DNA of 64,000 nucleotides from Rotaria socialis (GCA_905331475.1 CAJNYU010002229.1:60781-124780), one strand, 5' to 3'; positions 38,206 through 52,845 are shown, numbered from the stretch's first letter. The notes: a model not told the origin generated them from the letters alone. Translations and numbers: made by a program.

Positions 38206-39026
38206 TCAAGATTCTCTTTCAACAAGTGCAGCAAATTCTATTAAGAAAAAAAAATTCGTTTATTTGTCAATAATAATAAAATCTATTTTCTACATGCCTT
38301 CAATTGAAATTTTTCCATTTCCATCTCGATCAATTTGAGCAATCATACGACGAATCTAGATAAAACATTTTTTCTTGACGTTAAACTTATGAAATGAACA
38401 ACGAACTTCTTCATTCGAACATTGTCTTCCTAGTCGATCTAAAATTTCTTTTAATTCGTTAGCTTCAATGTAACCATCATTATTACGATCGAATCTACTG
38501 AATGCTTCGAGAATTTCAGCGCGAGAAAATTTTTTAAAATATGTATCTGCTACTATTTCAACAAATTCTTCAAATTCAATACGACCTATACACAAAACAA
38601 AAACAAAATAGACAAGAAAACAATAAATTGCTAATTAATTTTCTTAATAGCAAACCATTTTCTACAAAAACAAAAAAGAAAGACATAAAATAAAGTTCGC
38701 ATTTTAAAATAAATTATCTTACTATCGACATCGATTGCTGAAAACATCTGTCGAACTTCTTGAGCAGATATAGAAACACCCAATGCATGAAGTACTTGAT
38801 TCAACTCAGATACTGATATACTACCACTATGATCTGTATCAAATAAAGTAAATGCTTGTCGAAGTTCTGAATTTAAAGAAAAATCAGGAATTTATAAACA
38901 ATAAAATTTACAAATATTCACCTTGTATCTGATTAGAATTTAACTTGAGTATTTTTTCGTTCTATAAAGATAATGATTAAACATATTTTTAATTGAAATA
39001 TATGCATTTATGCTTACGGCAGCCAT
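38206..39026 (-). CDS. Calmodulin/troponin C-like four-EF-hand protein, 7 exons
   Basis: Exons (minus order): 39018-39026 (only Met-Ala-Ala), 38922-38961, 38723-38866, 38656-38661, 38407-38585, 38298-38355, 38206-38237; 155 codons plus TGA. Four canonical 12-residue calcium loops start at D26 (DTDHSGSIS), D62 (DVDKNGRIE), D99 (DRNNDGYIE) and D135 (DRDGNGKIS), each ending in Glu. Spacing and length match calmodulin or troponin C, but the sequence has diverged from true calmodulin, so it is a calmodulin-like calcium sensor of unknown partner. Two oddities are clear. A 6-base microexon supplies part of Lys65, Asn66 and part of Gly67, completing loop two. The last intron begins with GC rather than GT. 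Without the microexon loop two would be two residues short. Confidence 0.88.
38656..38661 (-). other. 6-base microexon (AAAATG)
   Basis: The minus strand reads TTTTTGTAG|AAAATG|GTTTGC. Phases on both sides are 1, so six bases keep frame and add the residues K-N-G across the junctions. This restores a consensus EF-hand loop, which is strong functional support for the call. Confidence 0.75.
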
Positions 39027-42000
39027 TTGTGGTCACACTCGCATAAATTATCTAAAAGAATAAGACTAAACAGCATTGCTCTTCGTGACTGCAATACTCG
39101 GAAGATTATACTTTAGCTTATACGATGAAGCATATCAACGCGTGTAAATCCTGTTTTACTGGTTTTTTTCGTTTGTTGCCTGTCGTTAATTCTTCTTATT
39201 CTTCTAGGAATATGTTAGAAGCATAAAAGAAAAAAGAAACATAGAATAAGAGATGCACACTGAGACTTTTTTTTATTGAAAGAACTGAGCCAGTAAAATC
39301 TTGGTGCGCCTGTTGATTATGCACATTAAAGAGCAACAATTTTCTTTTTCTTTTCTTTGTAATGGCTATTTTATTAAATTATACATTGATATCTCTCGAG
39401 GACAAGATTAGACGTGTATTCAAAATCTGTGTACTTTAACACTTTTAAATGGTAAATTTATCATTCATAATTGGCCTTTCTCATTCTCTGATTATTTTTA
39501 ATGTCATTACTATTTCATAGATTTACGTCATTAGTATTTAGAAAATTTGTTTGGGTCCTATTCAATTATTTAAAACGCTATAAAAAACGAAAAAAAAAGA
39601 AGTGTTTTCACCATAGAATTCGTTTAATTTAACCTTTGCTTTTTTGTTCAGTCTTATCTGACACGAGAAACGGTACAAAATTAGGTGTTATTTTTGTTAC
39701 ACACGCATCTGCGAAACTCCAGGGAGTTTGTCATAATGTAATGGAATAAAGCGGATTGAGCAGCTACTATTTTCTCCCTATCATTTGACTTCAATTTCAT
39801 GTACAGAAAGATAGCGTGATGAAAATAATGATAAAACACTAATCAGATTAAAGACTTCAAGTATTTGTATATCAAAACGTAAATTTTATGTTCTAGCTTT
39901 CTTTTTTTCTTTTAATATTTCAAAACAAATAATTCTCCAACTTTAATATTACAAATAATTTAATATTCTTGTTATTTTAGCATGTAATCCTATATATTTG
40001 TTGTATTAATCCTATTGACTTTTGGTCATAGATAACAATTTAAAGAAAGAGAGTATAGAAACTTTGACATATTGTTTGCAGCATTATCTTCTCTTTATTC
40101 CTGTTTACTGTTTTAATTAAAGCTTCTATACTTACTTTGCCAATGATGTCGACAAGAAAGATATATAGATATGACGCGTAAAAAACTTCATAGTAGAATC
40201 TGATGAATGCGCGAAGCATTCAAAAACCTTTTATGAAGTACTAACAGAACTAAACATTGTGAAAAAAAAATGTTTCAACAAGATGTAAAACGTCGATTGC
40301 TTTCCGAGTTATATATTAAATGTCATATTTTGTGTTTCATATTACTGGAGAAAAATCAATTAAAAATTGTATACAAAAGATTTAATATAAAATGTTCTTA
40401 TCGATAATTTGAGTTTTTTAAAAAGATATATATATATATTAACATAAAAGCCGAAAACAACCCGTTTTTTTTCAAAAACTGTTTTGTTACCTTCGAGATA
40501 ATTACGTGTATTACTATGGATTCTGGAAATATAATTGAAAATCATCTTCTAGCAGAAAGTCTTTTCTCAAAACAAGTTTTTCTATGTTAGCGATAGCATC
40601 ACTAATTGGAAATAACAATAAGAAAAAAATAAATAAAACGGATAGTCTACGAAATAATTGGATTGATACTATTGGTTTTTTTAAATTTACCTTCAATTGC
40701 TCAGCTGACACAGAATAGCGATATGTTTTTAATTAAAAATCAAACATGAATATTGTTCATTAAACGATGCATTATATCTAACAGGGATAGGTTGGCTTCT
40801 CGACTTTTGAATCTCTATTTCATTTGGACAAGAAAATTATTCATAAATCATTGAAAAATTATTTACTCAGTGTAATTATCTAATGAAATTTGCTTAAAAT
40901 TTCATAGCATGATATTTAGTCTGTAAGGGAAACATCGTAGACTTCGAAGTAGAAGTTGACTGTTTCTCCGCCGGAAAACGCCTCGACTTGAAGAAATCCC
41001 GTACTTTTTCTATGTAGAAAGATCAAAGTTCAGTCGAGGATTTATTATTGTATGAAATCGCCAAGATTTTCAAGCGGCAGAAACTATATATTCCTAGTTT
41101 AAATAAGCAATATTTTAGCCTAGAACTGTCGACTTTCATTTCGAATTGAGTAGAGACAATCAAAAGAGTAAAACAGAAAAACTTGATATATCCAGTGTCG
41201 TCGATCAGGTTTTTCATTTGTGACTTATAGAGTTGCTCACAAAAATGTCAAGTTACCAAAATTCACATTTATTAATATTTTGCATATGCATTGCTTAGAC
41301 TTGTTCATAATTATATCTTGATTTTTTTATCTTTTCTTCCACGAATGAGTCATAGAAAAGAGACTTTCAGAATTAAAAATAATTGAGTTCTTAGTGAACT
41401 GCTTCTTATTGTGTAACAAGATCTATAAGATGTGTTAAGGTATAGGAGTAAAAATTTTAATGCTCTCTCTGACATGATGAATTTTCCGCATGACAGGTGA
41501 ACATACCAATTTCTTGCTCGGAAACGGATTTCTTTACTAAAAAATAATTGCACCACTAGCAAAGTGAAACATTTGAAAAAGGTTCCCGAACAAAGTAATG
41601 GCTGAAAAGCCAAGTGTTTTGAAGTTTCACTCTGTAATCTAGCCGTATTTTTTAGTAAATATCCACTGACTTTATTCATAGCGTTCGGACGCCAAAATGA
41701 TTTGAAAAAAATCTGGACTAGCCGCAATCATATCTAAGGGTAAGAATGATGAATTCATTTTTACTAAGCTCAACTTTTCACTTTTTCATAAACATCTATT
41801 TGTTCAAAACAGTTATATTTAAGAGTCTCAATAAAACAAATTGGTTCAGCTTCGAAAAGAAGCTGTTTTTGCCTGCTTGCCGGCTGTCTTAGGCAAAAAT
41901 TTAATTTATTTAATAACAGGTATGTTTTAACGATAAATTTTGAACGCGTACTCTCTATTCTACCTGGAATTTAGGACAAAAACATTTATGCCAACAGTTT

Positions 42001-42248
42001 TAGCAGCATGTCTTCAAGCTAATTTATTCTTATTTGAATTTATGACTTGGTACAGATTAATTATTTTTGATTCGAATATATGAACTTTGTCCTTAGTGCA
42101 GTTCCGCATAATTAAGTGAAAGGATGTTGACTAATCTGTTCCAGCATCGATGTGGTTTTAAAAATCTGTAAAAAAAACACCGTAATGAAGTTTTGATTCA
42201 CACTTCAATCGGCATACCCCTGATTGGTCCGCTAGTATGTCCCCCACC
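39027..42248. other. Intergenic, no convincing gene
   Basis: AT-rich spacer upstream of the calmodulin-like gene. The longest frame (41350-41727, minus, 125 codons) has no motif, low-quality composition and no homology that I recognise, so it is not called. Confidence 0.45.
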
Positions 42249-42883
42249 AACTCGTCCCCCATTAATTGATTCCGAATTCGTCCCCACTCTAAATTGGTCT
42301 CCAATTCTATTAATTGGCGCTTGATTTCAAAAAATATGAATTTCTAATGTAGTTATAGTAAAGGTGAACGACAATTTTTATCGTAAGATTAACAGGTGAA
42401 TATAAACATTTTTTTCAATAATTAGAAAGAATTAAAAAATTGTCGAGCAATCACGGTATTATATCAAGACAAAGAAAATATACTCGTGCAATTTCGTGAA
42501 CGACGTCGCCATTCTACTACTCTTTTCCGTTCACGTTTGAGAGTATATTGAAAACCATTATAGTTCAAAAACTTTCCTGCTCGTTCCGTTGGAGTAAAAC
42601 TGAGCATATTTCAATGTGCTTACAAATAAAGAATATCGATCAGTCAGCCGTAAACAGTCATTACATGCATCTTTCTTATAGGCTGTTGGATTATACCAGA
42701 AGAAAGGAATCCGATTGTCATTGCCACTAGCTGTGTATATAGACAGAACGAAGAATGAACATTTCAATGTTAAATAGAGTGGGGACGAATCCGGGGTCAA
42801 TTAAGCAAAAAAAATATGATGGGGACGCATTCGGAATCGCATTTTTAGGGACCAGTTCGGTTCAATTAAAAAGGGGACGAGTT
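42249..42883. mobile_element. Inverted-repeat element with GTCCCC-rich ends
   Basis: The left end has AACTCGTCCCCCATTAATTG followed by ATTCCGAATTCGTCCCCAC. The right end carries the reverse complement twice: GTGGGGACGAATCCGGGGTC at about 42779 and ACCAGTTCGG through GGGGACGAGTT ending near 42883. The repeats are imperfect and partly nested. The interior has no transposase. It fits a degenerate non-autonomous DNA element. Confidence 0.5.
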
Positions 42884-43550
42884 AAGACTAACCCCTTTAA
42901 TCTCACAGAAAATACGCGAAAATCTTTTTTTATAACTGAATTCATTTAGTATAAAGTTAATTGACTTAAACAAATTGTATACTTAGTAGGAAACACACTT
43001 CAATTTTGTTAACTGTGGATCATAATTCAATGTGTACTTTAGCTGCAATTGCATTGCGAGAATCTCATTGCCTGTATTCTTTACGACAACTCTCAAGTTT
43101 TTCAATGTATAACTCTCCAAAAATTTGTATATTCAAAACTTTTTCGAAATGGAAAAAAGTATTCATATTGCAGAAAGACGACTTCATCGTTTTAATTGTC
43201 CATTGTCATCTTTACGATTGACTGAAGAACATATTGTTGTTTTTTCCGTGAACTAAAACCTCAACTGAAGTATGATTTCTTATAAGAGTACTCATCCAAA
43301 ATTTCAAGCTCATAATATACAGTTCTCACTATGCTTCGTAAATATTACAAAGGCACAATTTTACTACATGAAGACAAAGAAGAAAGGTAGAAATTTTATT
43401 TTCCAATAGCATTACTTCTCATTCTGATGGTCAAAGTTTGAAATATGCAAACTGATTTTGTTATTCATATAAAACAATTACAACTGATATCAAATAGTAA
43501 TACTCCGATGTTTTCCCGTTAATTCTCAAAATTCACTTTTCTATGCATCA

Positions 43551-43963
43551 TTATATAACAGAGCTCCCCGTGGAACAGGATGGGACGAACATTTTTAGAA
43601 AATTTTAAGCAGAGAAGAAAGAATCGAAATCTCTTTCGATATGATTCTATGATATGCATACTATCTCTATTCATTAAAATTAAGATCGTTGTTTTAGATG
43701 ACTTTTAAAAGCTTGTATTCGCTTTTTAAAAATATTTTTGGTAAATCGAACAAAATATACCGAAATTTTTTTAAAATATGAGAATAAAATTTGAAAGCGG
43801 TCACTTACGTCAATAAATATAATTTTAATGGATAAAGATAGTAAGCATACAATAGAATCGCCGCGAAAGAGACATCGATTCTTTTTTGTCTGCTTAAAAT
43901 TTTCAAAAAATGTTCGTCTCATCCTGTCCCATGGGACGTCCCACGTGGAGCTCTGTTATATAA
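43551..43963. mobile_element. MITE-like element with about 125-bp terminal inverted repeats
   Basis: The left end TTATATAACAGAGCTCC is the exact reverse complement of the right end GGAGCTCTGTTATATAA. The match continues inward through GACGAACATTTTT, GAAAATTTTAAGCAGA and AAGAATCGA, as far as ATGCATACTATCT on the left, with scattered mismatches and a small insertion on the right. The total is about 413 bases with no coding capacity. The terminal AT-rich palindrome hides any target-site duplication. Confidence 0.75.
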
Positions 43964-44629
43964 GTCTTAATAAACTCCAAGCTATGTTACCCCCAGTAAT
44001 ATATATTTGATATCGATCGTCTGGAGTTAAAACGCCATTTTTATATGTTCAATTGAAAGAATCAACCCCTTGATTAGTTTTGTCATTGATTGCAACTGAA
44101 GATTCATTATATAATGAAAAGCATGCAGAAATATGCTCTATATTTTTGGAGTTTAGCTATATTAAATCAGGAAATTGATTTTGAAAAGAAAAATATATAA
44201 AATGGAAACACATTTCCTCACTCAATATAACCGGAAAATGTGAATATGATTTCTATATTAAAAAAAGTCATCTCTTATGCGCATATTTTAAAGATTGAAC
44301 TTGATTTCATGATGATTCGATTTGAATTATCTGGAAATACTAGAAATTTATTATCTCAAAAATTCGTAGATTGCAACATAATTCAACTTATCTTTTAAAA
44401 TAATCTTAGGCATATTAAATTTCTTTAGAAATCGTTTCCATAAAACAGCTATTTCAGTATGTGTATGCTTATCTTTAGTCATCATGTTTTTCGAAAACCA
44501 CTAAAGTACTAAAAGAAAAGAAATTTACAAAAAAGAAACCCATAGAATTGCTTCTATAGATATGTTTGTTCAATTGGAACAGCACCAATAATACAAATAC
44601 AAATACAAATACAAAAGATGTGTAGTTAA
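43964..44629. other. Intergenic, no gene seen
   Basis: AT-rich spacer between the MITE-like element and the 3' end of the Gln-rich gene. It includes a short run of ACAAATACAAAT units near 44595. Confidence 0.5.
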
Positions 44630-45184
44630 TCAAACGGATAACAACAAACTATCACCTGAGCTATGAATACTGTTTAGTGAATGATTATCAATATCGTATT
44701 GTGTTGTATATAAATCAATTTGATCTAGATCGAATGCATGATCCCAATCTAATTCTGCTTTTCTATTACGATATTGGCCGCGTTGTTTCGGTTCTCGTGG
44801 CGTTACATTCGAAAAAGTCATAGAATTGTCATTGCCATCATGATATAAAGAAGTTTTATTATCTGTTAATTCCATTAATGAACGCATTGGCGGCTGTTGT
44901 TGGTGGTGATTTCGATAATAGAAACGAGTATTATTTTGTGAGTGAGGTTGATTGACACAATATGAGGATGGATATCTATTATGTTGTTGTTGTTGTTGTT
45001 GACATCGAACATTTCTATTATAATAAGTTGTTGTTGGATAGAAAAATTTAGAATTATAATTCTTTTTTGAACGAGTTGTGTGTGGTTTTGAGTGAATTTC
45101 ACTCACTGATCTTTCATCTGTTTCTTGTTTCACTGTAACAAGTAGATTGGGATATCGACATGCTCGTTGTTGATAACTAGTCAT
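44630..45184 (-). CDS. Uncharacterised Gln/Asn-rich protein
   Basis: Frame of 184 codons plus TGA from the ATG at 45184 (MTSYQQRACRYPNLLVTVKQ). It contains a six-Gln run (RCQQQQQQHNRYP), a His/Gln cluster (YYRNHHQQQPPMR), a basic patch (PREPKQRGQYRNRK) and an acidic stretch (WDHAFDLDQIDLY). The frame stays open upstream to a likely acceptor near 45247 (TATTTCAG), so the ATG may lie in a second exon, with the first exon in the 5' untranslated region near a CA microsatellite. A possible donor (TCAG|GTGATAG) near the end could extend it differently. No domain is recognised; it looks disordered. A regulatory or RNA-binding role would be a guess. Confidence 0.55.
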   Translation of the reverse strand: MTSYQQRACRYPNLLVTVKQETDERSVSEIHSKPHTTRSKKNYNSKFFYPTTTYYNRNVRCQQQQQQHNRYPSSYCVNQPHSQNNTRFYYRNHHQQQPPMRSLMELTDNKTSLYHDGNDNSMTFSNVTPREPKQRGQYRNRKAELDWDHAFDLDQIDLYTTQYDIDNHSLNSIHSSGDSLLLSV

Positions 45185-45291
45185 GTTCACTGATGAATAA
45201 ATAATGCTTTTGATACTACTTAGTATGTCAACATGAATTAAAAAATCTGAAATATAAAACGAAGAGTAAATGCATGAATAACAAAAAAAAA

Positions 45292-45310
45292 TACACACAC
45301 ACACACACAC
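45292..45310. repeat. CA microsatellite
   Basis: About ten AC units directly upstream of the Gln-rich gene. Confidence 0.9.
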
Positions 45311-47919
45311 AGAGAAACACAAAAGGAAGAGACTCAACCTTCATTCACCATTAAACAAGTTGCACATACATCAATTATAAATTGAAAATCGAAAGTACGT
45401 ATGAAGTAGCAATCAACGGCGATTTTTTGTTTACTTTCATTTGAAAGAAAGTCAAATGAAAACCACACAAAATTTCGTTTATTTTGAATTAAACTATTGA
45501 AAAAAGATCGAACAGTCGAGATATTATCAATCCAACTATGATGCTATCTTTTATACACATAGGGATAATGAGTGGATATATTAAGACACATTTTACTTCA
45601 CTTGACATACAATCATATATAGATATTGAGATTCTGATAAACGAATATGATGATGAGCTATCACCATTCATCTAATATTACACAAGAGACGAGTGATTGA
45701 ATAGTGAAAAAAATTAAAAACTAGAACTTTTGATCTCTTTTTTGTTGTCGAAATCAGATATTGAAAAAATAACAGCTGCTACCACCGTAAATATTAAAAA
45801 CAAGAGTAGATACTAACAACTTAACACGAGAGTAGTATTACCAGTCTGCGTTAAATATGATAACTTCTATTAATTCTTTTGAATAAAATGATTGCTTTCA
45901 TTTCCTTACCAGTTTATGCGTACAGAAAAAAATGAGCTACTTTTTTCTTCTTCATTAAATGGTATTAGTGAAGCTATGTGCATTGTTTTTAAAGGCAAAT
46001 TGAAAGAGAAGGAATGAGAATACTGGATGAGCGAGTGACTTTTGCCTCACACACGTTCGATTCAAGTGGATAGACTACCAGCAGGATACCAACATGCGAT
46101 TGATTTCTTTTTTTCCTTTTCTATACTCATCGAACACATTCTTTTTCATTTTTTTTTCATTGTATCGCTTTGATTCCACAAAATAGAAAAAAAAATACTC
46201 TTAGTATAATCAACTAATATTTTTTGTTTTTTTTTGTAATATATAAGCCTTGATCTTTATGACTGCGTTCTATATTTATATGTTATTTTATCTATACATG
46301 ATTGATACTTACATGTTCTTGTTGTAAACACTGCTTATGAACGTGAAGAAGTTGCTATCAATATCGATATTTACTCATCAACAATCAATGAGTAAAAGAA
46401 TCATTCCTGACATTTATCGTTACACGTAGAAACGTATGCATACATGCATATGTGTGTAACATAGAGTAGTAACTACAACAGCGAACAAGAAAAAAAAAGA
46501 AAATAGCGATTCAATGTAAGTCTGAGACATGCACAATAATTAAGGAAGACATACAAGACACAGAAGAAAAAGATAGATGGGTGAGAGTAACCGATTGAAA
46601 ATAAATGAAAGTCATAGCACTGTTATCGTCGCGCAGTGAATCGGGAATAAAATAGTTCTATCGACATATATCAGTTATAATAATTAATTGAAAGTGGCAT
46701 TTCTATTAACAAACGAGTCTGGTTACAATTATTCATCAATTATACATTTTTTTTCTCCTTGAATGATAAGACTCGATATATCTTGCTTTTGTTTTATCTG
46801 TTTGATTACACTTTAGAATACGTAAATACATACGATAGTGTTTTGAATATATAATTGAATGAGACGCCTCATTTTTAGATTCTTTGGTATTGTTTGCAAA
46901 ACTCAAGATCGAATGTAATGAATTATTTCTTTGCTCAGTTGAGATATACGCTTTTATTTATCAAACGAATCAAATTTCCCAAGTGTCATTCATCACCTAA
47001 ATGTCATCGTTTGTTATCCAGGTAGAGATAAAATCAAAATAATATGCCTATTACCACTAAATATACCTGAGTTTTTCTTATTTTTACTAATTTTTCGATG
47101 AATATTATCGTTTGAAAAAGAATAGAGCTACTTTGATTAAACAATACAATTATCTCGTAAAGATCATGAAATTCAACATTGCTACAACAAATCTAAAACA
47201 CTGCTTGTTAAATTATGTATATAAAAAGAAAACAAGAAGAACATAACCAGCATCGATAATAGTTTGCTGTTGCTTTTTCATGATATAATCAAAATGATAT
47301 TTAAAAGATATTAGAAAAATAAAGTGAACTAGTCGAAAATATCTAAATAAATTTCTTATATTATTTTTCAGCTAAAATTTTGATCATCTGTCGTCTAACA
47401 TAAAAAAATTGTCATTTTATTCTATTGAACATTTTGAGTGAACTAAGTGACAGCATGTAGCTATATATAAAATGGTAACAACTGCTATTCTCGAGATTTT
47501 TTTATTCATCTGATACACCTGCTATTCAGAGAGAAACTTTTCATTTCTATCAATGCAATTTCAAATATGTCAACGTACGTCCTCTATTGAACTTATTGAC
47601 AATGATAAAAATAAGATTTTTTTCATTTTTAAATTTTCTTTAGTAGAATACGACAATAAAATTTTCTTTGATGAAATCATAATAGTTTCATAATTATGGA
47701 GGGTAGTTACCATAGCAACATAAGAACTCAAAAGAATGATTGTGAAAATTTGTCATCGTCGATTTGGTGTGTTTTTCTTCAGATCGTAATATATCTTGAA
47801 TATATTTGAAGCACATTAAGTGAACTAATATTTGCCTTTCATTTTATAGTTCTTTGCATTCATTCTAAAAAGATTTAGTTTTTCTAAAACCTCTATTTTT
47901 GTACAACTTGTTGTAAAAC
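45311..47919. other. Intergenic between divergent genes, no gene seen
   Basis: About 2.6 kb between the minus-strand Gln-rich gene and the plus-strand ZNF474-like gene. It is AT-rich with several homopurine tracts and no supported coding region. Confidence 0.5.
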
Positions 47920-49763
<1,844 letters not shown>

Positions 49764-50643
49764 ATACTTCAGAAATCTTTTGTACAGAACATTAATTTGC
49801 CTTCATTTTCTTCTTCTTTTTATTTCATTATCGTTCTGTTATTACTCTAAAACAGTTGCCATAAGCTAAAAACTAAGCAAGAAAAATGTGAGTGAAAATT
49901 GAATTAGTCTTGTTTCATTTATTTTTATAAGCGGTTGTTCAGTGGGTTAAATTCTCTTTTTTTAATATTTACAATTAATCTTGCATTATGATTTGTATTT
50001 GAAAGAAAAATATTCGTTTTAATAATCGATCATTATAAATGCCTTATTAAGTTTAATATAGTCATATTATTTTTGCTTTTTTTTAATGAATATTAAACAA
50101 AAACATACATGATAAATTGTTGAACAAGAAAATAGCAAAATCTACAGTATATGTAAACAAGAATTTAATGAGTTTATGCTTCTAAACTTTCTAGAACTGA
50201 ATTTACGACGAAGAACATGATATAAAAAGAAAATACTAAATTAACGATTGGTAACGTGAGACATTGACCACCAATGAGATTACTAATTCTATCGATGTAC
50301 CTAATATGCAGTTGAATTTAAAAAAAACTCTGCTATCTTATGTTGACATACAATATGAATCAACGGTTTTCCCATTGAAAATATATTTGAATACAAAAGT
50401 TGCAATAAATGATGTTTTTTTTACCGAAAAAAATATTAAATTATATAACAAGAAAATAAATTTCTAGAATATATTATGAAGTTCTATTACGATATAATAT
50501 TTCATTTTGTTTTTTATTTACCGATTTACTACACCACAGGTGTCCAATCAACGTATTCAAATAAATATGTATGGATGTATATATTTTTTTTCAAATTTCT
50601 TTAATCTAAACATCTACCATTAAAATTTATATAAATAAAATAG
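49764..50643. other. Convergent intergenic region
   Basis: 3' untranslated regions of two convergent genes and AT-rich spacer. No gene is seen; the frame at 50264-50467 is background-like. Confidence 0.5.
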
Positions 50644-52845
50644 TCATTTAATATATTTAGACGTATTGCGATGTATTAAATCCATGCATGGTCCTAGTAA
50701 ACGTTCAAACGATTGAACTTCTAATGACGCCACTCGAACTTTAAAGCTAGCCGCGATGACAGTAGCTGATCGAGGTTCATGATTAAGCAAAGCAAGTTCT
50801 CCAAAATATTGTCCTTCATTTAGACGTTTATAAAATTTTTCATTTCTATAGATATCACATTGACCATCTTCAATAAAAAACATATGATCACCTTCATCGC
50901 CTTGCTTAATAATAACATCATTTTGATAATAATCAATAGGTATTAATGCATCGGCAATTTTCGATCGTTCATAATCGTTTAAAGATTGTAAAATATCAAG
51001 ACCTCGTAGGAAATTTTCATACATTTGTCGTTTACGAAATGCGTGTTTCAAGACAAGTTTACGAAACGTTTCACGACCCATTATCCATAATATTCCAGCA
51101 CTTGTTGCAATCACTGTTGCAGAACGTGGTTGATTATACATTAAAGCTAATTCGCCAAATGAACCTGCTTGATTATAATCACCGATTTTTTCTGTTTGAC
51201 CATTGGAATCTGCTACATAAACTTCATAAGTACCTTTATCAATAACATAGAAATGATCGCCATCATCACCTATTTTTCATGAGCAAAAACACAAATTTAA
51301 AAAATAAATTTATCAAATCGAATTATACCTTGTCGAATAATACATTCTCCTTGTTGAACATGTTGTTCCCACATAGCATCAAGAATTTGATCGATTTGTT
51401 TTACTTCTAATGTACGAAATAGTAAACTATGACAAACAGCCTCTTTTAAACGTTGTCTTTGTTCAGAAGTTTTAGGATAAAAACGATATTCTTCATCGTC
51501 TGAATCATCATCTTCAGGATTATATCGCTCGGCTGCAACTGACACTCGACGATATTCATTTTTCTTTACGTAATGATGCTTTAAAAAGAAAAGATAAAAT
51601 GAATAAATGAAATTCTATCAAATGATCATACTAGTTTGCCATCAGAAATTGTAGTAGCATCACTTTCGTCTTCATTGGCTTCACTTTCACTTGATGGTGG
51701 CATTGGTGAAATACAATTAATTGTTGTATTTGTTGAATTTTTCACTAAATTTTCTTTTTCCAATATTAATTTATTATTTGCAATCATTGCAGTATTCTCT
51801 AAAAGAAATGGTCGATGCTAATAGAAAAAGTTTTCAGCAACATCTATTCTTTTCTTTTGATAATAATTAAATCAGTACGAAGAAGAAAAAATAAGAGTCG
51901 ATCTAATTTTTGATAGACGTCAAAACTCATTTTCTTCAAATTATTCTCTTGTCTTTCGGGACTGATCATCATAAAACAAACAAAAACCAAAATTAATTCA
52001 GTAGGATAATCGTAGAATTCTAAAATGTGCAACAAATAAAATGTAATACAAAACACATGATTTTGTTTTTGCTTCTAGCATTCATCTAATGAGACTAAAC
52101 AAATGAATAAATCTTAGAATAAGCAAGAAAACCATACACTTCATTTTATTGCCAGGCAAACATCCATCTGCTGTTCTTACTGTTAATAGATATAATAAGA
52201 CAAATGCAGTGTGTTCTACGAAGCTCTATATATTGCTCTTAAATAAGAATTTTCTTCTTTCTCTCTTGCAAATAGCGAAGTGAAAAGAAGCTAAAAGAAA
52301 CAATTAATATAACTTTTCGCAATATTTTTATAAAATCGATTGAACTTTAAAAAAACAACAAGCTACTAATTGTTGATTTTAATCCAAAAACAAAATCAAT
52401 GAATCAAACATGATATATGCATGGCTCTTCTACAAAATAAGATGACGATTACTTCATTAGAAGTAAGTATCATTACTAATAGAGTACAGTCTGACCAGAA
52501 AACGTCTTAAGATTTTGTAAAAAAATTCCAATTAACCCGTAACTAGCCTGATAATTTGACATGTTGTGTAGGTGTTTGTAACTTTTTTTCATGATGCCTA
52601 ATGGGAGAAGAGAAAGAAAACGGAACTGTCGTGACTCCATTATCATCTGTCATTAGATGTGATTTTTGTCGTTGTTGTTGCTGTTGTTGTTGTTGCTGCT
52701 GCTGCTGCTGCTGTTTCAATTGCGTGAAATAATCAACAGCATGGCCGATAATATCATGTGGTTTTTTACGTAAAACGCTTAACGTAAAATTGCGTAGAAT
52801 TATTGGCAGTTCATCTGGAATTTCAATTTGTGTCGTTTTGTTCAT
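50644..52845 (-). CDS. PRKAR2: cAMP-dependent protein kinase type II regulatory subunit
   Basis: Exons (minus order): 52548-52845, 51632-51798, 51329-51578, 50644-51269; 446 codons plus TAA. Residues 7-44 form the RIIa dimerisation/docking helix pair (IEIPDELPIILRNF, KKPHDIIGHAVDYFTQL) that binds AKAPs. A 14-Gln tract follows at 45-58. The inhibitor site RRVSV is at 165-169, a phosphorylatable Ser as in type II subunits. Two cyclic-nucleotide-binding domains follow, with intact phosphate-binding cassettes FGELALMYNQPRSATV (from 276) and FGELALLNHEPRSATV (from 394); both key arginines are present. The subunit holds the kinase inactive until cAMP binds. The exon 1 to exon 2 junction requires a GC donor (TCAG|GCTAGT). 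If that is wrong an extra exon lies in the 750-base intron. Exons 2 to 4 are firm. Confidence 0.93.

Noticed and set aside
41350-41727. 125-codon minus-strand frame
   Set aside because: No motif, no splice partners, composition like background; best explained as chance.
42548-43221. Frames of 60-80 codons around the inverted-repeat elements
   Set aside because: Inside or beside non-coding repeats, with no recognisable content.
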